Assembly (NCBI GenBank): GCA_022711665.1
Contig: JAKLEN010000011.1
Coordinates: forward strand, 1 to 32,953
Source of the DNA: Acidobacteriota bacterium
GTDB taxonomy: Bacteria > Acidobacteriota > Aminicenantia > Aminicenantales > Saccharicenantaceae
Length of the DNA: 32,953 nt
Reading direction: 5' to 3'
The position numbers and the translations under genes were made by a program. Positions 17,722 to 26,198 of the stretch are shown here, piece by piece. Under the pieces are notes generated by a model. It saw nothing but the letters and a program-made list of their open reading frames with translations. It was not told where the DNA came from and made no database searches. Every line of letters begins with the position of its first letter. Position 1 is the stretch's first letter.

Positions 17722-18186
17722 TCAGACGTCGCCCTGGCTCTCGGCCTTGCCCCAGTCGAGCAGCCGCCTCTCGCCGCGCAGGCCCCGGATGCCGGTCGCG
17801 TCCTGGGAGACCTCGAGGACCCCCCGGTAGGCGCCGGCCTTATCCCGCAGGGCGAAATAACGGATGTGGATGAACCGGCCGTTGAGCTCGATCCAGAACT
17901 CGGCCGTGTCGCGCTCCCCCCGCCGGAAGGCCTCGACGATCCGTTCGACGACGGCCACGCTATCCGGCGGATGGCAGTTCTGGACCTTCCGGCCGATGAC
18001 CGTCGGCGTCCGCCGGAAGATCCTGTTCGGCGAGGCCGAATAATAGCGCACCGTGTCGTGCTCGTCGACGAACGAGACGTCGACCGGCAGGTGCGTCAGC
18101 ATCAGGTCGATCTGCTCCGGCGTCAGGGCGCCGCGATCGAGCTCCACGGTCTCGGCCGCGGTTCCCGCAGTGTCGTCATGGGCCAT
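17722..18186 (-). CDS. single PAS-domain protein
   Basis: A 154-residue cytoplasmic protein made almost wholly of one PAS domain (about 28-133): LPVDVSFVDEHDTVRYYSASPNRIFRRTP, GRKVQNCHPPDSVAVVERI, then FWIELNGRFIHIRYFALRDKAGAYRGVLEVSQDAT. This resembles the PAS domain found at the C-terminus of DUF438 proteins, where NCHPP is characteristic, but the N-terminal DUF438/hemerythrin parts are absent. No output domain is present. It may sense a ligand or redox state and act through a partner. AAGGAGG lies eight bases before the ATG. It stands alone, between the iron-sulfur operon and alr. Confidence 0.8.
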   Translation of the reverse strand: MAHDDTAGTAAETVELDRGALTPEQIDLMLTHLPVDVSFVDEHDTVRYYSASPNRIFRRTPTVIGRKVQNCHPPDSVAVVERIVEAFRRGERDTAEFWIELNGRFIHIRYFALRDKAGAYRGVLEVSQDATGIRGLRGERRLLDWGKAESQGDV

Positions 18187-18209
18187 GGGTCAACCTCCTT
18201 TTCACGGAC

Positions 18210-18215
18210 ATTATA
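18210..18215 (-). promoter_or_regulatory. -10 box for the PAS gene
   Basis: A consensus TATAAT on the minus strand, 23 bases before the PAS-gene ATG, inside an AT-rich island (about 18205-18250) that is unusual for this GC-rich window. No convincing -35 at the usual distance. Confidence 0.45.
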
Positions 18216-18255
18216 CAATAAACCCTATGAAATTAGTAGTATATTTTTGGTTCTT

Positions 18256-18271
18256 CTCCCGATTCCGGGAG
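18256..18271 (-). other. stem-loop downstream of alr
   Basis: CTCCCG and CGGGAG pair around a 4-base loop, 24 bases past the alr stop. On the minus strand an A-rich stretch follows instead of T residues, so this is not a classical terminator, although its position fits the end of the alr transcript. Confidence 0.3.
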
Positions 18272-18295
18272 GGATCCCTCTCTTCTTTTATCCCG

Positions 18296-19441
18296 TCAGA
18301 CGACGACGCGGGGAATGAGGGGGTTGAGGCGGGCCAGGATCTCGTAGCTGATGGTCCCGGCCAGGGCGGCCAGGTCCTCGGCCGCGATCCGTTCCCGGCC
18401 GTCGGGCCCGAGGAGCGTCACCTCGTCCTCGAGCGCCGCGTCCGGCACGTCGGTGACGTCGGCCATGAAGAAGTCCATGGCCACCCGTCCCCGGACGGGG
18501 GCCCGCCTGCCCTTGATCAGGACGTGGGCGGCGTTGGACAGGCCGCGATCGTAGCCGTCGAAGTAGCCCACCGGGATGACCGCCAGCCGCGCCGGCCGGG
18601 TCGTCCGGTAGGTGCAGCCGTAGCCGATGTCGGCCCCGGCCGGCACCTTCTTGATCTGGGCGATCCGGGCTTTCCAGGCCAGGACGGGTTCGAGCGACAG
18701 GGGCTCCTTGCGGTCGAGGAGGCACGACAGGAAGGTCTCCTTCGACGGCCAGAGGCCGTACAGGCCGATGCCGACCCGGGCCAGGTTGAAGCCCGGCTCG
18801 GGGAAGAGGATGGCCGCAGCCGTGCAGGACATGTGCTTCAGCGGCACCCGCGGGCCGCCGGCTTCGAGCGCCCGGCAGGCCGCCCGGTAGGTCCCGAGCT
18901 GGCGGCGGGGATAATCGTGCCGGGTCGTGTCCTCGATGTTGGCGAAATGGGACGACAGCCCCTCGACGACCAGGCCGGGCCGGCGGCGGATGCCGCGGAC
19001 GAAGGCCGGCAGGTCGCGGGGCGCGACGCCCTGGCGCCAGGTCCCCGTCTCCACCTTGACGTGAAGGCGGACGGTCTTTCCCGTCCGGGCGGCCAGGCCG
19101 GCCAGGCGGGCCACGGTCTCCCGGTTGTAGACCGTCAGGCGGAGATCGGCGGCCACCGCCTCTTCGAGCGAATCGAAGGGGGCATAGCCGAGGACGAGGA
19201 CGGGGGCCTGGATCCCGGCCCGGCGCAGGGCCGCGCCTTCGTCGACGGAATCGACCCCGAACCAGTCCACGCCCCTGCCGGCGGCCAGGCCGGCCACTTC
19301 GAGCAGACCGTGCCCGTAGGCATTGGCCTTGACCACGGCCAGGAGCTTGCGCCGCGGCCCGATGAGGCGGCGGAATTCGAGGATGTTATGGAGGAGGGCC
19401 CGGCGGCTGATCTCGATCCGCTGCACGGCTCGGCCGCTCAT
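18296..19441 (-). CDS. alr: alanine racemase
   Basis: A PLP enzyme that interconverts L- and D-alanine for peptidoglycan. The 381-residue protein has the PLP lysine K38 in VVKANAYGHG near the N-terminus, the barrel motifs EGLSSHFANIED and VRVGIGLYG-like ARVGIGLYG, and the second catalytic base, Tyr, in GYGCTYRT (about residue 268) in the C-terminal beta domain. Length is normal. The ATG lies 9 bases after the purA stop, so it is probably the last gene of the long minus-strand unit that begins with the ferritin-like gene at 23725. Confidence 0.96.
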   Translation of the reverse strand: MSGRAVQRIEISRRALLHNILEFRRLIGPRRKLLAVVKANAYGHGLLEVAGLAAGRGVDWFGVDSVDEGAALRRAGIQAPVLVLGYAPFDSLEEAVAADLRLTVYNRETVARLAGLAARTGKTVRLHVKVETGTWRQGVAPRDLPAFVRGIRRRPGLVVEGLSSHFANIEDTTRHDYPRRQLGTYRAACRALEAGGPRVPLKHMSCTAAAILFPEPGFNLARVGIGLYGLWPSKETFLSCLLDRKEPLSLEPVLAWKARIAQIKKVPAGADIGYGCTYRTTRPARLAVIPVGYFDGYDRGLSNAAHVLIKGRRAPVRGRVAMDFFMADVTDVPDAALEDEVTLLGPDGRERIAAEDLAALAGTISYEILARLNPLIPRVVV

Positions 19442-19450
19442 GGCCCGCTC

Positions 19451-20782
19451 CTAGGCGGCGGCCGCCGCCCGGACCCGGGCCAGGTCGACCAGGCCGGCCA
19501 GCGCCCCGTCGAGGAAGACCGTCTCGGCCCGCTCGACGCCGGTCGAGACGATGGCCACCCTGGTCTCGACGAGATCCTCCAGGACCCGGACGTATTCGGC
19601 GAAAGCCTTCGGCAGGCCTTCCGGCCCGGAGGCGCCGTGCAGGGACTCCGGCCAGCCGGGCAGGACGCGGTATTCGGGCTCGACCCGCTCGAGGACCCAC
19701 GGCTCCGGCGGGAAGCCCTTGAGCCGCTCGCCCTTGTAGCGGTAGCCGACGCAGACCGGCACCTCGGCGAACCCCGCCAGGACATCGGGCTTGGTCAGGG
19801 CGATGCGGTCGACCCCGTTGACCCGGCAGGCGTAGCGCACGGCCACGGCGTCGAACCAGCCGCAGCGACGGGCCCGGCCGGTCGTGGCGCCGTATTCGTC
19901 CCCTCTCTTGGCGATCGTCCGGCCGGTCTCGTCCAGGAGCTCGGTCGGGAAAGGCCCGCTGCCGACCCGGGTGGTGTAGGCCTTGGTGATCCCCAGGACG
20001 CCGTGGATAGCCCGCGGGCCGACGCCCAGGCCGGTCGCGGCCCCGCCGGCCGTCGAGCTCGACGAGGTGACGTACGGATAGGTGCCGTGATCGAGGTCGA
20101 GAAGGGCCCCCTGGGCGCCCTCGAAGAGGATGTTCTGGCCGAGCTTCATCCGCTCCTCGAGCAGGAGCGGAACGTCGCGGAGGTAGGGACCGAGCTTCTC
20201 AGCCCAGCCGGCGTATTCCCGGAAGATGGCTTCGATGTCGAGCGGCGGCAGGCCGCAGACCCGGAAGACCGGGTCCTTGGCCGCGGCAGCCTCGGCGATC
20301 TTCTCGCGCAGGACCTCCAGGTCGGCCAGGTCGCCGGCCCGGATCCCCAGCCGGGCGGCCTTGTCCTCGTAGGCCGGGCCGATGCCGCGGCAGGTCGTGC
20401 CGATTCTCTTGGCCCCGCGCCGGTCCTCGGAAAGGCGCTCGGTCATCGGGTGCCAGGGCATGATCAGGTGGGCGCCGCGGCTGAGGGCGATGCGCTCCGG
20501 CCCGGCCGACACGCCCTGGGCCCCGAGGTCCCCGACCTCCTTGAAGAAGGCCGCCGGGGAGACGACCAGGCCGTTGCCGATGACGCAGAGCGTCCCGGGA
20601 TGGAGTATGCCCGAGGGGATGAGGTGCAGGACGATCTTCCGCCCGCCCACCCAAACGGTGTGGCCGGCGTTATGCCCTCCTTGATAACGGGCGACGACGT
20701 CGAAAGCGGGCGTCAGGAGGTCGACGATCTTGCCCTTGCCTTCGTCGCCCCATTGCATACCGAGAACGAGCAGATTGGCCAT
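19451..20782 (-). CDS. purA: adenylosuccinate synthetase
   Basis: PurA joins IMP and aspartate using GTP, the first AMP-specific step; its product goes to PurB (457-1749). The 443-residue protein shows the GTP/IMP loop WGDEGKGKIVDLL at the N-terminus, GGHNAGHTV, TTCRGIGPAYEDKAAR, the SSSSTAGGAATGLGVGP region, TRVGSGPFPTEL and ALTKPDVL. Nothing is missing. It sits away from the purine operon, between an outer-membrane protein gene (37-base gap) and alr (9-base gap). Confidence 0.97.
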   Translation of the reverse strand: MANLLVLGMQWGDEGKGKIVDLLTPAFDVVARYQGGHNAGHTVWVGGRKIVLHLIPSGILHPGTLCVIGNGLVVSPAAFFKEVGDLGAQGVSAGPERIALSRGAHLIMPWHPMTERLSEDRRGAKRIGTTCRGIGPAYEDKAARLGIRAGDLADLEVLREKIAEAAAAKDPVFRVCGLPPLDIEAIFREYAGWAEKLGPYLRDVPLLLEERMKLGQNILFEGAQGALLDLDHGTYPYVTSSSSTAGGAATGLGVGPRAIHGVLGITKAYTTRVGSGPFPTELLDETGRTIAKRGDEYGATTGRARRCGWFDAVAVRYACRVNGVDRIALTKPDVLAGFAEVPVCVGYRYKGERLKGFPPEPWVLERVEPEYRVLPGWPESLHGASGPEGLPKAFAEYVRVLEDLVETRVAIVSTGVERAETVFLDGALAGLVDLARVRAAAAA

Positions 20783-20819
20783 GTCCGTGTGATCCTTTAC
20801 TCTCCAGACCCGGCCGGGC

Positions 20820-21857
20820 TCAGAAGCTGAGCCCCAGCTGGACCTGCCATTGATTGTCCTTGAGCGCCGTCCCCTTCTCCGTGTTCCAATCGTATTCGAG
20901 CTTGATGAAAAGCGTCTGGCTCAGGACGTAGCGCAGGCCGGCGCTCCAGCGCTTCCTGTCGAGACCTGCGCCCTCGTTGTGGTAAACGTCGGTCATCTTG
21001 ACTTTCTGGAAGCTGCCGACCGGCTGCAGGCCCCGGAAGCTCATGCACATCCAGACGAACCAGCCCTCGGACTCGCCGCGGGGGTAAGGCTGGGGGTTCT
21101 CGATGAGGGCCTTGGTGTACTCGCCGTGGACCTCCCACTGGGCGGTGACCCAGGAAAAATCCACCCCTTCCAGGGTCAGGTCGCGCATGTTCTGGTCGTC
21201 GTATTTGCCCGAGTAGTACGAGACGCCGCCCTGGATGGCCTGGCCGGCGGCGAACCCGAGGCGGCCGCCCTTGGCCATGTCGGTGTTGTTGTCCCGGAAC
21301 TGCTGGACGTAGGGCGTCGCCCCGGCGTCGGAGGTCTCGGCCAGCCCGTTGCCGAGATAGGCGTCGTAGGTCAGGATGCCGATCCGGCCGTGGGCCAGGA
21401 CGCCCAGCTCGCGCCAGCTCGACGGATAGAGGTGCTCCAGGTTCAGGGGCGTGCGGATGAGGACCGTTTCGTAGGGCCGGCTGGCCGCGTTCCACTGGCC
21501 GAAGGGGACCAGGTAGAGCCCGGCCCGGACGGTGAAGGCCTCCGACGGCAAGAAGCCGGCCCAGGCCTGGTTCAGCGAGAACTCATCCACGCCGCGGGCC
21601 TGGACCTCGGCGGCGAAGCCGAACTTCTGCCCGATCTGGCCGGCCGTCAGAAAACCGGCCAGGAGGTTCTCGATGGCGCCGTGGGGATAGGCGCTCTCGG
21701 GCTGGCCCTTGATGTACTCGAGCGACAGGTAGCCGCCGATCTGCGGCCGGGCCTGGGTCTGGGTTTGGGTCTGGGTCTGAGCCAGTATCTGGCCGAAGGC
21801 CGGGAAGACCAGGCACGCGGCCAGGGCGGCCGCGAAGAGAAAGCGTGTTTTCTTCAT
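20820..21857 (-). CDS. outer-membrane beta-barrel (porin-like) protein
   Basis: A 345-residue exported protein with a signal peptide (about 1-23, ending AFG) and alternating polar/hydrophobic strands rich in Tyr, Trp and Gly. It ends in Phe (VQLGLSF), the usual outer-membrane insertion signal. No specific porin family can be named with confidence. After the signal peptide there is a short Gln-Thr repeat (TQTQTQTQ, about 27-34), encoded by near-identical six-base units that could slip. The start overlaps the stop of the flavoenzyme gene, or rather the flavoenzyme's last codons overlap this ATG, by four bases, so an outer-membrane protein is translationally coupled to a cytoplasmic redox enzyme. 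The link between them is unclear. Confidence 0.75.
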   Translation of the reverse strand: MKKTRFLFAAALAACLVFPAFGQILAQTQTQTQTQARPQIGGYLSLEYIKGQPESAYPHGAIENLLAGFLTAGQIGQKFGFAAEVQARGVDEFSLNQAWAGFLPSEAFTVRAGLYLVPFGQWNAASRPYETVLIRTPLNLEHLYPSSWRELGVLAHGRIGILTYDAYLGNGLAETSDAGATPYVQQFRDNNTDMAKGGRLGFAAGQAIQGGVSYYSGKYDDQNMRDLTLEGVDFSWVTAQWEVHGEYTKALIENPQPYPRGESEGWFVWMCMSFRGLQPVGSFQKVKMTDVYHNEGAGLDRKRWSAGLRYVLSQTLFIKLEYDWNTEKGTALKDNQWQVQLGLSF

Positions 21858-23065
21858 GCGAGCTCCGAGAAATCGAAATCGTCGGCCAGCAGGGCGTCCT
21901 TGACGCTCCCGACGTCCTTACGCAGAGCGACCAGGCGGGCGATCTCGGCCGCGCCGGTCTTCGTGCCCATCCAGATGGCGCCGGTCAGCCGGCCGTCCCG
22001 CAGGACGATCTTCTTGTACAGGCCAGCCTCGGGGACCGACCGGAGGCGCGATTCGGCGCCGGGCCCCTCGGCGTCTATCTCGCCGATCGAGGTCAGGTAC
22101 AGGCCGGCCACCTTGAGGGTGTTGGAGGGGATGGTGCCGTCGTAGGCCCTGTCCTGGCCGGCGATGTTGGAGGCCGCGGCCCGGGCCTGCTCGAAAGCGG
22201 CCGGGATCAGGCCGTAGAGCCGGCCCCGGTGCTCGACCGCGTCCCCGGCGGCGTAGATGCGGGGCGCCGAGGTCCGCAGCCGGTCGTCGACGACGATGCC
22301 CCTGCCGACCTCGAGGCCGGCCTCGGCGGCGACGCCGGTCTCAGGCTTGACGCCGGCGGCGATGACGACGGTGTCGGCCGCGGCGGTCTCGCCGGACCGG
22401 AAGCGCACGCCGCTCGTCTCTTCGGCGCCCAGGATCTCGGTCGCCGCCGCGCCCAGGCGAATGGCGATACCGGCCTTCTCGAACTGGGATTTGAGCAGGT
22501 CGGCCGCGCCGGGGTCGAGCTGGCGGGGCAGCAGACGGTCGAAGAATTCGACGACCTCGACCTCGGACGGCGTCTCCCGGCCGCGGATGGCCCGGGCGAT
22601 CTCCAGCCCGAGCAGCCCGCCGCCGAGGACGACGACGCGCCGGGAGGAGGAGAGGCGCTCGACCAGGGCCAGGGCGTCGTCGAGCGTACGCAGGACGAAG
22701 ACGCCCCGGCGCTCGACGCCGGCGACCGGCGGCACGGCCGCCCGCGAGCCCGTGGCCAGCAGGAGCGCGTCGTAGCCGAGCGATGCGCCCGAGGCGGTCT
22801 CGATGCGGTGCTCGCCGGGCTTGAGGCGGACGACCCGCTCGCCCAGCCGCAGGCCGATCCTCTGGCGTTCGGCCCAGCCCTCGGGGAAGGCGAAGAGCCT
22901 GTCGTAGGGCAGGCGCCCGGCCAGGAATTCGATCAGGTTGGGCCGCGGGTAATAGGGGTAGCGCTCCTCCCCCACGATCTCGATCTCGGCCTCGGGGAGG
23001 ATCTCCCGCGCGGTCTTGCCGGCCATGGTGCCGGCCAGCCCGTTCCCGACGACGACGATTCTCAC
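21854..23065 (-). CDS. FAD-dependent NAD(P)H oxidoreductase (rubredoxin-reductase-like)
   Basis: A 403-residue two-dinucleotide-domain flavoprotein. The FAD motif VVGNGLAGTMAGK is at the start, LLATGSRAAVPPVAGV near 100, the NAD(P)H motif VVVLGGGLLGLEIARAI near 150, and the second FAD motif IYAAGDAVEHRG near 270. Its length and the adjoining rubredoxin gene (25 bases upstream) favour NAD(P)H:rubredoxin reductase; the related nitrite-reductase and ferredoxin-reductase flavoproteins share these motifs. The start is a GTG at 23065, since no ATG fits. It probably feeds electrons through rubredoxin to the ferritin-like protein and rubrerythrins. The function is inferred from context. Confidence 0.85.
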   Translation of the reverse strand: MRIVVVGNGLAGTMAGKTAREILPEAEIEIVGEERYPYYPRPNLIEFLAGRLPYDRLFAFPEGWAERQRIGLRLGERVVRLKPGEHRIETASGASLGYDALLLATGSRAAVPPVAGVERRGVFVLRTLDDALALVERLSSSRRVVVLGGGLLGLEIARAIRGRETPSEVEVVEFFDRLLPRQLDPGAADLLKSQFEKAGIAIRLGAAATEILGAEETSGVRFRSGETAAADTVVIAAGVKPETGVAAEAGLEVGRGIVVDDRLRTSAPRIYAAGDAVEHRGRLYGLIPAAFEQARAAASNIAGQDRAYDGTIPSNTLKVAGLYLTSIGEIDAEGPGAESRLRSVPEAGLYKKIVLRDGRLTGAIWMGTKTGAAEIARLVALRKDVGSVKDALLADDFDFSELA

Positions 23066-23090
23066 GGCCGCGCGGCGCTCCCGTCCGGCC

Positions 23091-23252
23091 TCAGGAGAGC
23101 TTCCGGAAAAGGTCTTTGGGCACTCCGCACTGCGGGCAGACCCAGGTGTCCGGCAGGTCCTCGAACCGCGTCCCGGGCGGAACGCCGTTGTCCGGATCGC
23201 CGATCGCGGGGTCGTAGACGTAGCCGCAGGCCGTGCATTCGTACTTGTCCAT
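23091..23252 (-). CDS. rubredoxin
   Basis: A 53-residue protein read directly from the sequence. It has [19 protein letters not shown] at the N-terminal side and [12 protein letters not shown] at the C-terminal side. The two CxxCG loops supply the four cysteines (C6, C9, C39, C42) of the single-iron site, and the aromatic core Tyr/Trp residues are present. It is a one-electron carrier in the cytoplasm. It sits 11 bases after the ferritin-like gene and 25 bases before the reductase-like flavoprotein, an arrangement that fits a peroxide or oxygen reduction chain. Confidence 0.95.
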   Translation of the reverse strand: MDKYECTACGYVYDPAIGDPDNGVPPGTRFEDLPDTWVCPQCGVPKDLFRKLS

Positions 23253-23263
23253 GCCCTCTCCTT

Positions 23264-23725
23264 TTAATTCTCAGCGAGGATCAAGGCCTCGTATTCGGCT
23301 TCGATCCGCAGCTTGTGGCCGCGCTCCTGGTCGGCCAGGAAGCGGAACAGGCCGCGGTTCCCGGAGGTCCCGGCCAGCCCGGCCAGGGAGTCGTAAAGGG
23401 CCATGGCCCGGGCCTCCTTCCTGGCGGCGAAGATGAGCATCTCCTGGATGGACATGTCGTCCGCCGGCGGCTCGTCGGCCAGCCCGTCGACGAGGCCCAT
23501 ATCGGGCGTGTAACGGGCGGCGAGATCGGCCACCGCGGCGGGCGTCAGGCCCTCGAGCAGGCGCCGGTGTTCTTCCTCCTGGCCCCGCAGCTCCCCGGCC
23601 AGCCGGCCGAGCGACGGCGTCGCGGCCCGGGCCTCGATCAAGGCGTATCCGGCGGCGGCCTCGATCTCCCGCTGCACGGCGAAGGACAGGATGTCGGCGA
23701 TCGAGGCGAAGCGCGGCTCCGTCAT
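23264..23725 (-). CDS. ferritin-like diiron protein (rubrerythrin-type bundle)
   Basis: A 153-residue four-helix protein with paired iron-ligand motifs: [15 protein letters not shown] then [11 protein letters not shown] (about 50-60), and [15 protein letters not shown] then [15 protein letters not shown]. There is no rubredoxin domain of its own, but a separate rubredoxin gene follows by 11 bases, so the two may act together. It is distinct in sequence from the similar gene at 13599-14108. It is first in its transcription unit, behind a strong promoter. Peroxide reduction or iron storage is the likely role. Confidence 0.86.
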   Translation of the reverse strand: MTEPRFASIADILSFAVQREIEAAAGYALIEARAATPSLGRLAGELRGQEEEHRRLLEGLTPAAVADLAARYTPDMGLVDGLADEPPADDMSIQEMLIFAARKEARAMALYDSLAGLAGTSGNRGLFRFLADQERGHKLRIEAEYEALILAEN

Positions 23726-23770
23726 CGCAGGGTCGTCCTTTCACCGGCTCGGGGATCAGGGAACGGCAGT

Positions 23771-23798
23771 ATTATAACCGAACGCGGAGGGGAGTCAA
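23771..23798 (-). promoter_or_regulatory. strong promoter of the ferritin-like/rubredoxin operon
   Basis: On the minus strand TTGACT (23793-23798), 16 bases, then a consensus TATAAT (23771-23776). The transcript would start about 35-40 bases before the ferritin-like ATG. This is among the best sigma-70-like promoters in the window. Confidence 0.7.
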
Positions 23799-23810
23799 CG
23801 CGGCGCCGTC

Positions 23811-26021
23811 TCAGGCCGGGCGCGGCGGGCCGAGCGCGGCCAGCTTGTCCTTCAGCCGCGAGTTCCGCTTGACCGGCTTGTCGTTCTTGATGGCGATCCA
23901 GAGGGCCTTGTACGATCCGATGACCACGCTGAGCTTTTTGGCCCGGGTCAGCGCCGTGTAGAAGAGGTTGCGCTGGAGCATGATGAAGTGCTGGGTCATC
24001 AGGGGCATGATGACGGCCAGGTATTCGCTGCCCTGGGCCTTGTGGACCGAGACGGCGTAGGCCAGGGCGACGTCGGCCAGCTCGTCTTTTTCGTAGCAGA
24101 CCGTCCGGCCGTCGAAGTCGACGTAGAGCCGGTACTTGGCCCGGTCGGCGTGGACGACCGAGCCGATGTCGCCGTTGAAGACGTCCTTGTCGTAGTCGTT
24201 GCGGAGCTGCATGACCTTGTCCCGGGCCTTGAAGGCGCGGGTCCCGGCCTGCAGCCCCTCCCCGCCCGGGTTGAGCCGGGCCTGGAGCTCGGTGTTGAGG
24301 TTGTCTACGCCGACCAGGCCCTTGTACATCGGGCTGATGACCTGGATGCGGGGATCGAGCGGGTCCAGGCCGAGCTTGCGGGGGATGCTCCAGGCGCACA
24401 TCTTGCAGATCGTCTGGAAGGCCCGGCTCTCGTCGCCCTGGGGGATGAAGTAGAAATCGGCGTCCTTGTCCGTCTTCGGCGGCTGGAGGAGGGCCTGGCC
24501 CTGGTTGATGCGGTGGGCGTTGACGACGATGAGGCTTTCTTTCTCCTGGCGGAAGATCTCGTCGAGCCGGACGACGTCGACCATTCCCGAAGCGATGATG
24601 TCGTGCAGCAGGTTGCCCGGCCCAACCGAGGGCAGCTGGTCCTTGTCGCCGACGAGGATGAGCCGCATCCAGGGCGGGACGGCCTGGAGCAGGTGGAACA
24701 TGAGCGGCAGGTCGACCATGGAGAACTCGTCGACGATCAGGGCCTCGCCGGGAAGCGGGCTGGACGGGCCGCGCTTGAAGGTCCCCTTCTTCGGCTGGAA
24801 CTCGAGGACGCGGTGGATGGTCCGGGCGTCCATGCCCGTGGCCTCGGCCAGGCGCTTGGCGGCCCGGCCGGTGGGGGCGGCCAGGATGACGTCCTTGCCC
24901 CACTTGCGGAAGATATCGACGATGGCCCGGATGATGGTCGTCTTGCCCGTGCCCGGGCCGCCGGTGATGACCAGGATCTTGCGCTCGAAAGACTCGCGGA
25001 TGGCCCGCCGCTGCAAGGGCGAGAAGGTCAGGCCGAGCTCCTTCTCCGTCCGGCTCACGGCGCCGTCCAGGTCGAAGCCGGGGGCCCGGCAGGGAAAGCC
25101 GGCCAGCTTGTGGATGCCCCGGGCGACCTCGTCCTGGGCCTGGAAGAAGAACGGCAGGTAGAGCGCCCGGCCGCCGGGGATGTCCTCGGCCACGATCTTC
25201 CCGGCCCGGACGAGGGCGTCCAGGGCCTGGCCGGTCTTGTCGGCGGCCGGCCCGAGGTCGGCGGCGCAGCGCTCGACGACGTCGGCCTCGATCGAGAAGA
25301 CGTGGCCCTGCTCGTTGTCCTTTTCGAGGATATAGAGGATGTAGGCCCTGACCCGCTCGATCGAGGCCGGGTCCAGTCCCAGCTTCAGGGCGATCTGGTC
25401 GGCGGTCTTGAAGCCGACGCCCCAGATGTCCAGGCTGAGCTGGTAGGGATCGGTCCGCAGGACCGTGAACGAGCGATTGCCGTACTGGCGGTAGATCTTG
25501 GTGGCCAGGCCGGTCGAGACGCCGTGCTCCTGCAGGAACATGATCAGGTCGCGGATGTCCTGGTGCTCGGCCCAGGAGCGGCGGATCTCCTCGAGCTTGA
25601 CCCGGCCGACGCCGCCGACCTCGCGCAGGCGCTCCGGCTCGCGGGTCAGGACGTCGATCGTGCCCGCCCCGAAGGTCTTGACGATGCGGCCGGCCAGGAC
25701 GGGCCCGATGCCGCGGACCAACCCCGAGGCCAGGAACTTCTCGATGCCCTTGGCCGAGGCCGGCAGGGTCATGGTGAAATGGCCGACCTTGAACTGCCGG
25801 CCGAAGCGGGGGTTGAGCTCCCAGCCGCCGCGGAGGCGCAGGACCTCGCCCGGGGAAAGCGGCGGGAAGCTGCCGACGATGCTGATCTTCTCGCCGTCCT
25901 CGGTCACGAACCTGGCCACCGTGTAGCCGTTGTCGGGATTGTAGAAGACGATCTCGTCGACCGAGCCGTCCAGGTGCTCCTGTCCGGTGACGAGCGCCGC
26001 CGCCTTCTTCATGCCCCCCAT
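23811..26021 (-). CDS. recD2: RecD2-type 5'-3' DNA helicase
   Basis: A superfamily 1B helicase, the RecD form found without RecBC. The ~736-residue protein has an N-terminal OB-like region (GSVDEIVFYNPDNGYTVARF), helix-hairpin-helix repeats (GLVRGIGPVLAGRIV and LREVGGVGRVKLEEI, about 100-145), Walker A GGPGTGKTT (about 355), Walker B LIVDEFSMVD, GDKDQLPSVGPG, and the C-terminal helicase motifs VSVHKAQGSEY and YTALTRAK. It probably acts in DNA repair and genome stability. Starts: the frame opens with a TTG at 26039, and ATGs lie at 26021 and 26012. I choose 26021, with a G-run about 11 bases upstream, but the choice is not firm. Confidence 0.93.
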   Translation of the reverse strand: MGGMKKAAALVTGQEHLDGSVDEIVFYNPDNGYTVARFVTEDGEKISIVGSFPPLSPGEVLRLRGGWELNPRFGRQFKVGHFTMTLPASAKGIEKFLASGLVRGIGPVLAGRIVKTFGAGTIDVLTREPERLREVGGVGRVKLEEIRRSWAEHQDIRDLIMFLQEHGVSTGLATKIYRQYGNRSFTVLRTDPYQLSLDIWGVGFKTADQIALKLGLDPASIERVRAYILYILEKDNEQGHVFSIEADVVERCAADLGPAADKTGQALDALVRAGKIVAEDIPGGRALYLPFFFQAQDEVARGIHKLAGFPCRAPGFDLDGAVSRTEKELGLTFSPLQRRAIRESFERKILVITGGPGTGKTTIIRAIVDIFRKWGKDVILAAPTGRAAKRLAEATGMDARTIHRVLEFQPKKGTFKRGPSSPLPGEALIVDEFSMVDLPLMFHLLQAVPPWMRLILVGDKDQLPSVGPGNLLHDIIASGMVDVVRLDEIFRQEKESLIVVNAHRINQGQALLQPPKTDKDADFYFIPQGDESRAFQTICKMCAWSIPRKLGLDPLDPRIQVISPMYKGLVGVDNLNTELQARLNPGGEGLQAGTRAFKARDKVMQLRNDYDKDVFNGDIGSVVHADRAKYRLYVDFDGRTVCYEKDELADVALAYAVSVHKAQGSEYLAVIMPLMTQHFIMLQRNLFYTALTRAKKLSVVIGSYKALWIAIKNDKPVKRNSRLKDKLAALGPPRPA

Positions 26022-26066
26022 GTTAGGCGCATCCCCCAAGGCCCGTCAATCCCGAAGCGAACCGTT

Positions 26067-26125
26067 GGGAGCGGAGGACCGGATGCGCTGCGGAGCGGCT
26101 CGGAGCTGCGCATCCGGGAAATATC
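26067..26125 (+). repeat. palindromic repeat element, copy D
   Basis: A perfect 10-bp stem, CCGGATGCGC (26079-26088) with GCGCATCCGG (26108-26117), around a 19-base loop containing GCGGAGCGGCTCGGA. It is preceded by GGGAGCGGAGG (26067-26077) and followed by GAAATATC (26118-26125). The loop matches copy B and both flanking tags match copies A and C at the far end of the window, while the stem sequence is different. It lies between recD2 and lepB. Confidence 0.75.
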
Positions 26126-26177
26126 CGAAACGAGGGGTATCGGTGAACTTGATCGAAACCCACCGACCAGAGGGCCG

Positions 26178-26192
26178 GTCCCCTGCGGGGAC
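26178..26192. repeat. short GC hairpin at the lepB 3' end
   Basis: GTCCCC and GGGGAC pair around a 3-base loop, and GGTCCCC is repeated just after at 26193-26199, running into the lepB stop codon. There is no T-run. It resembles the G/C-block repeats at 26975-27172 more than a terminator. Confidence 0.4.
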
Positions 26193-26198
26193 GGTCCC

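Noticed and set aside
21740..21785. Gln-Thr codon repeat in the porin-like gene as a phase-variation switch
   Set aside because: The six-base units keep frame when gained or lost, so they would alter length only and not switch the gene off.
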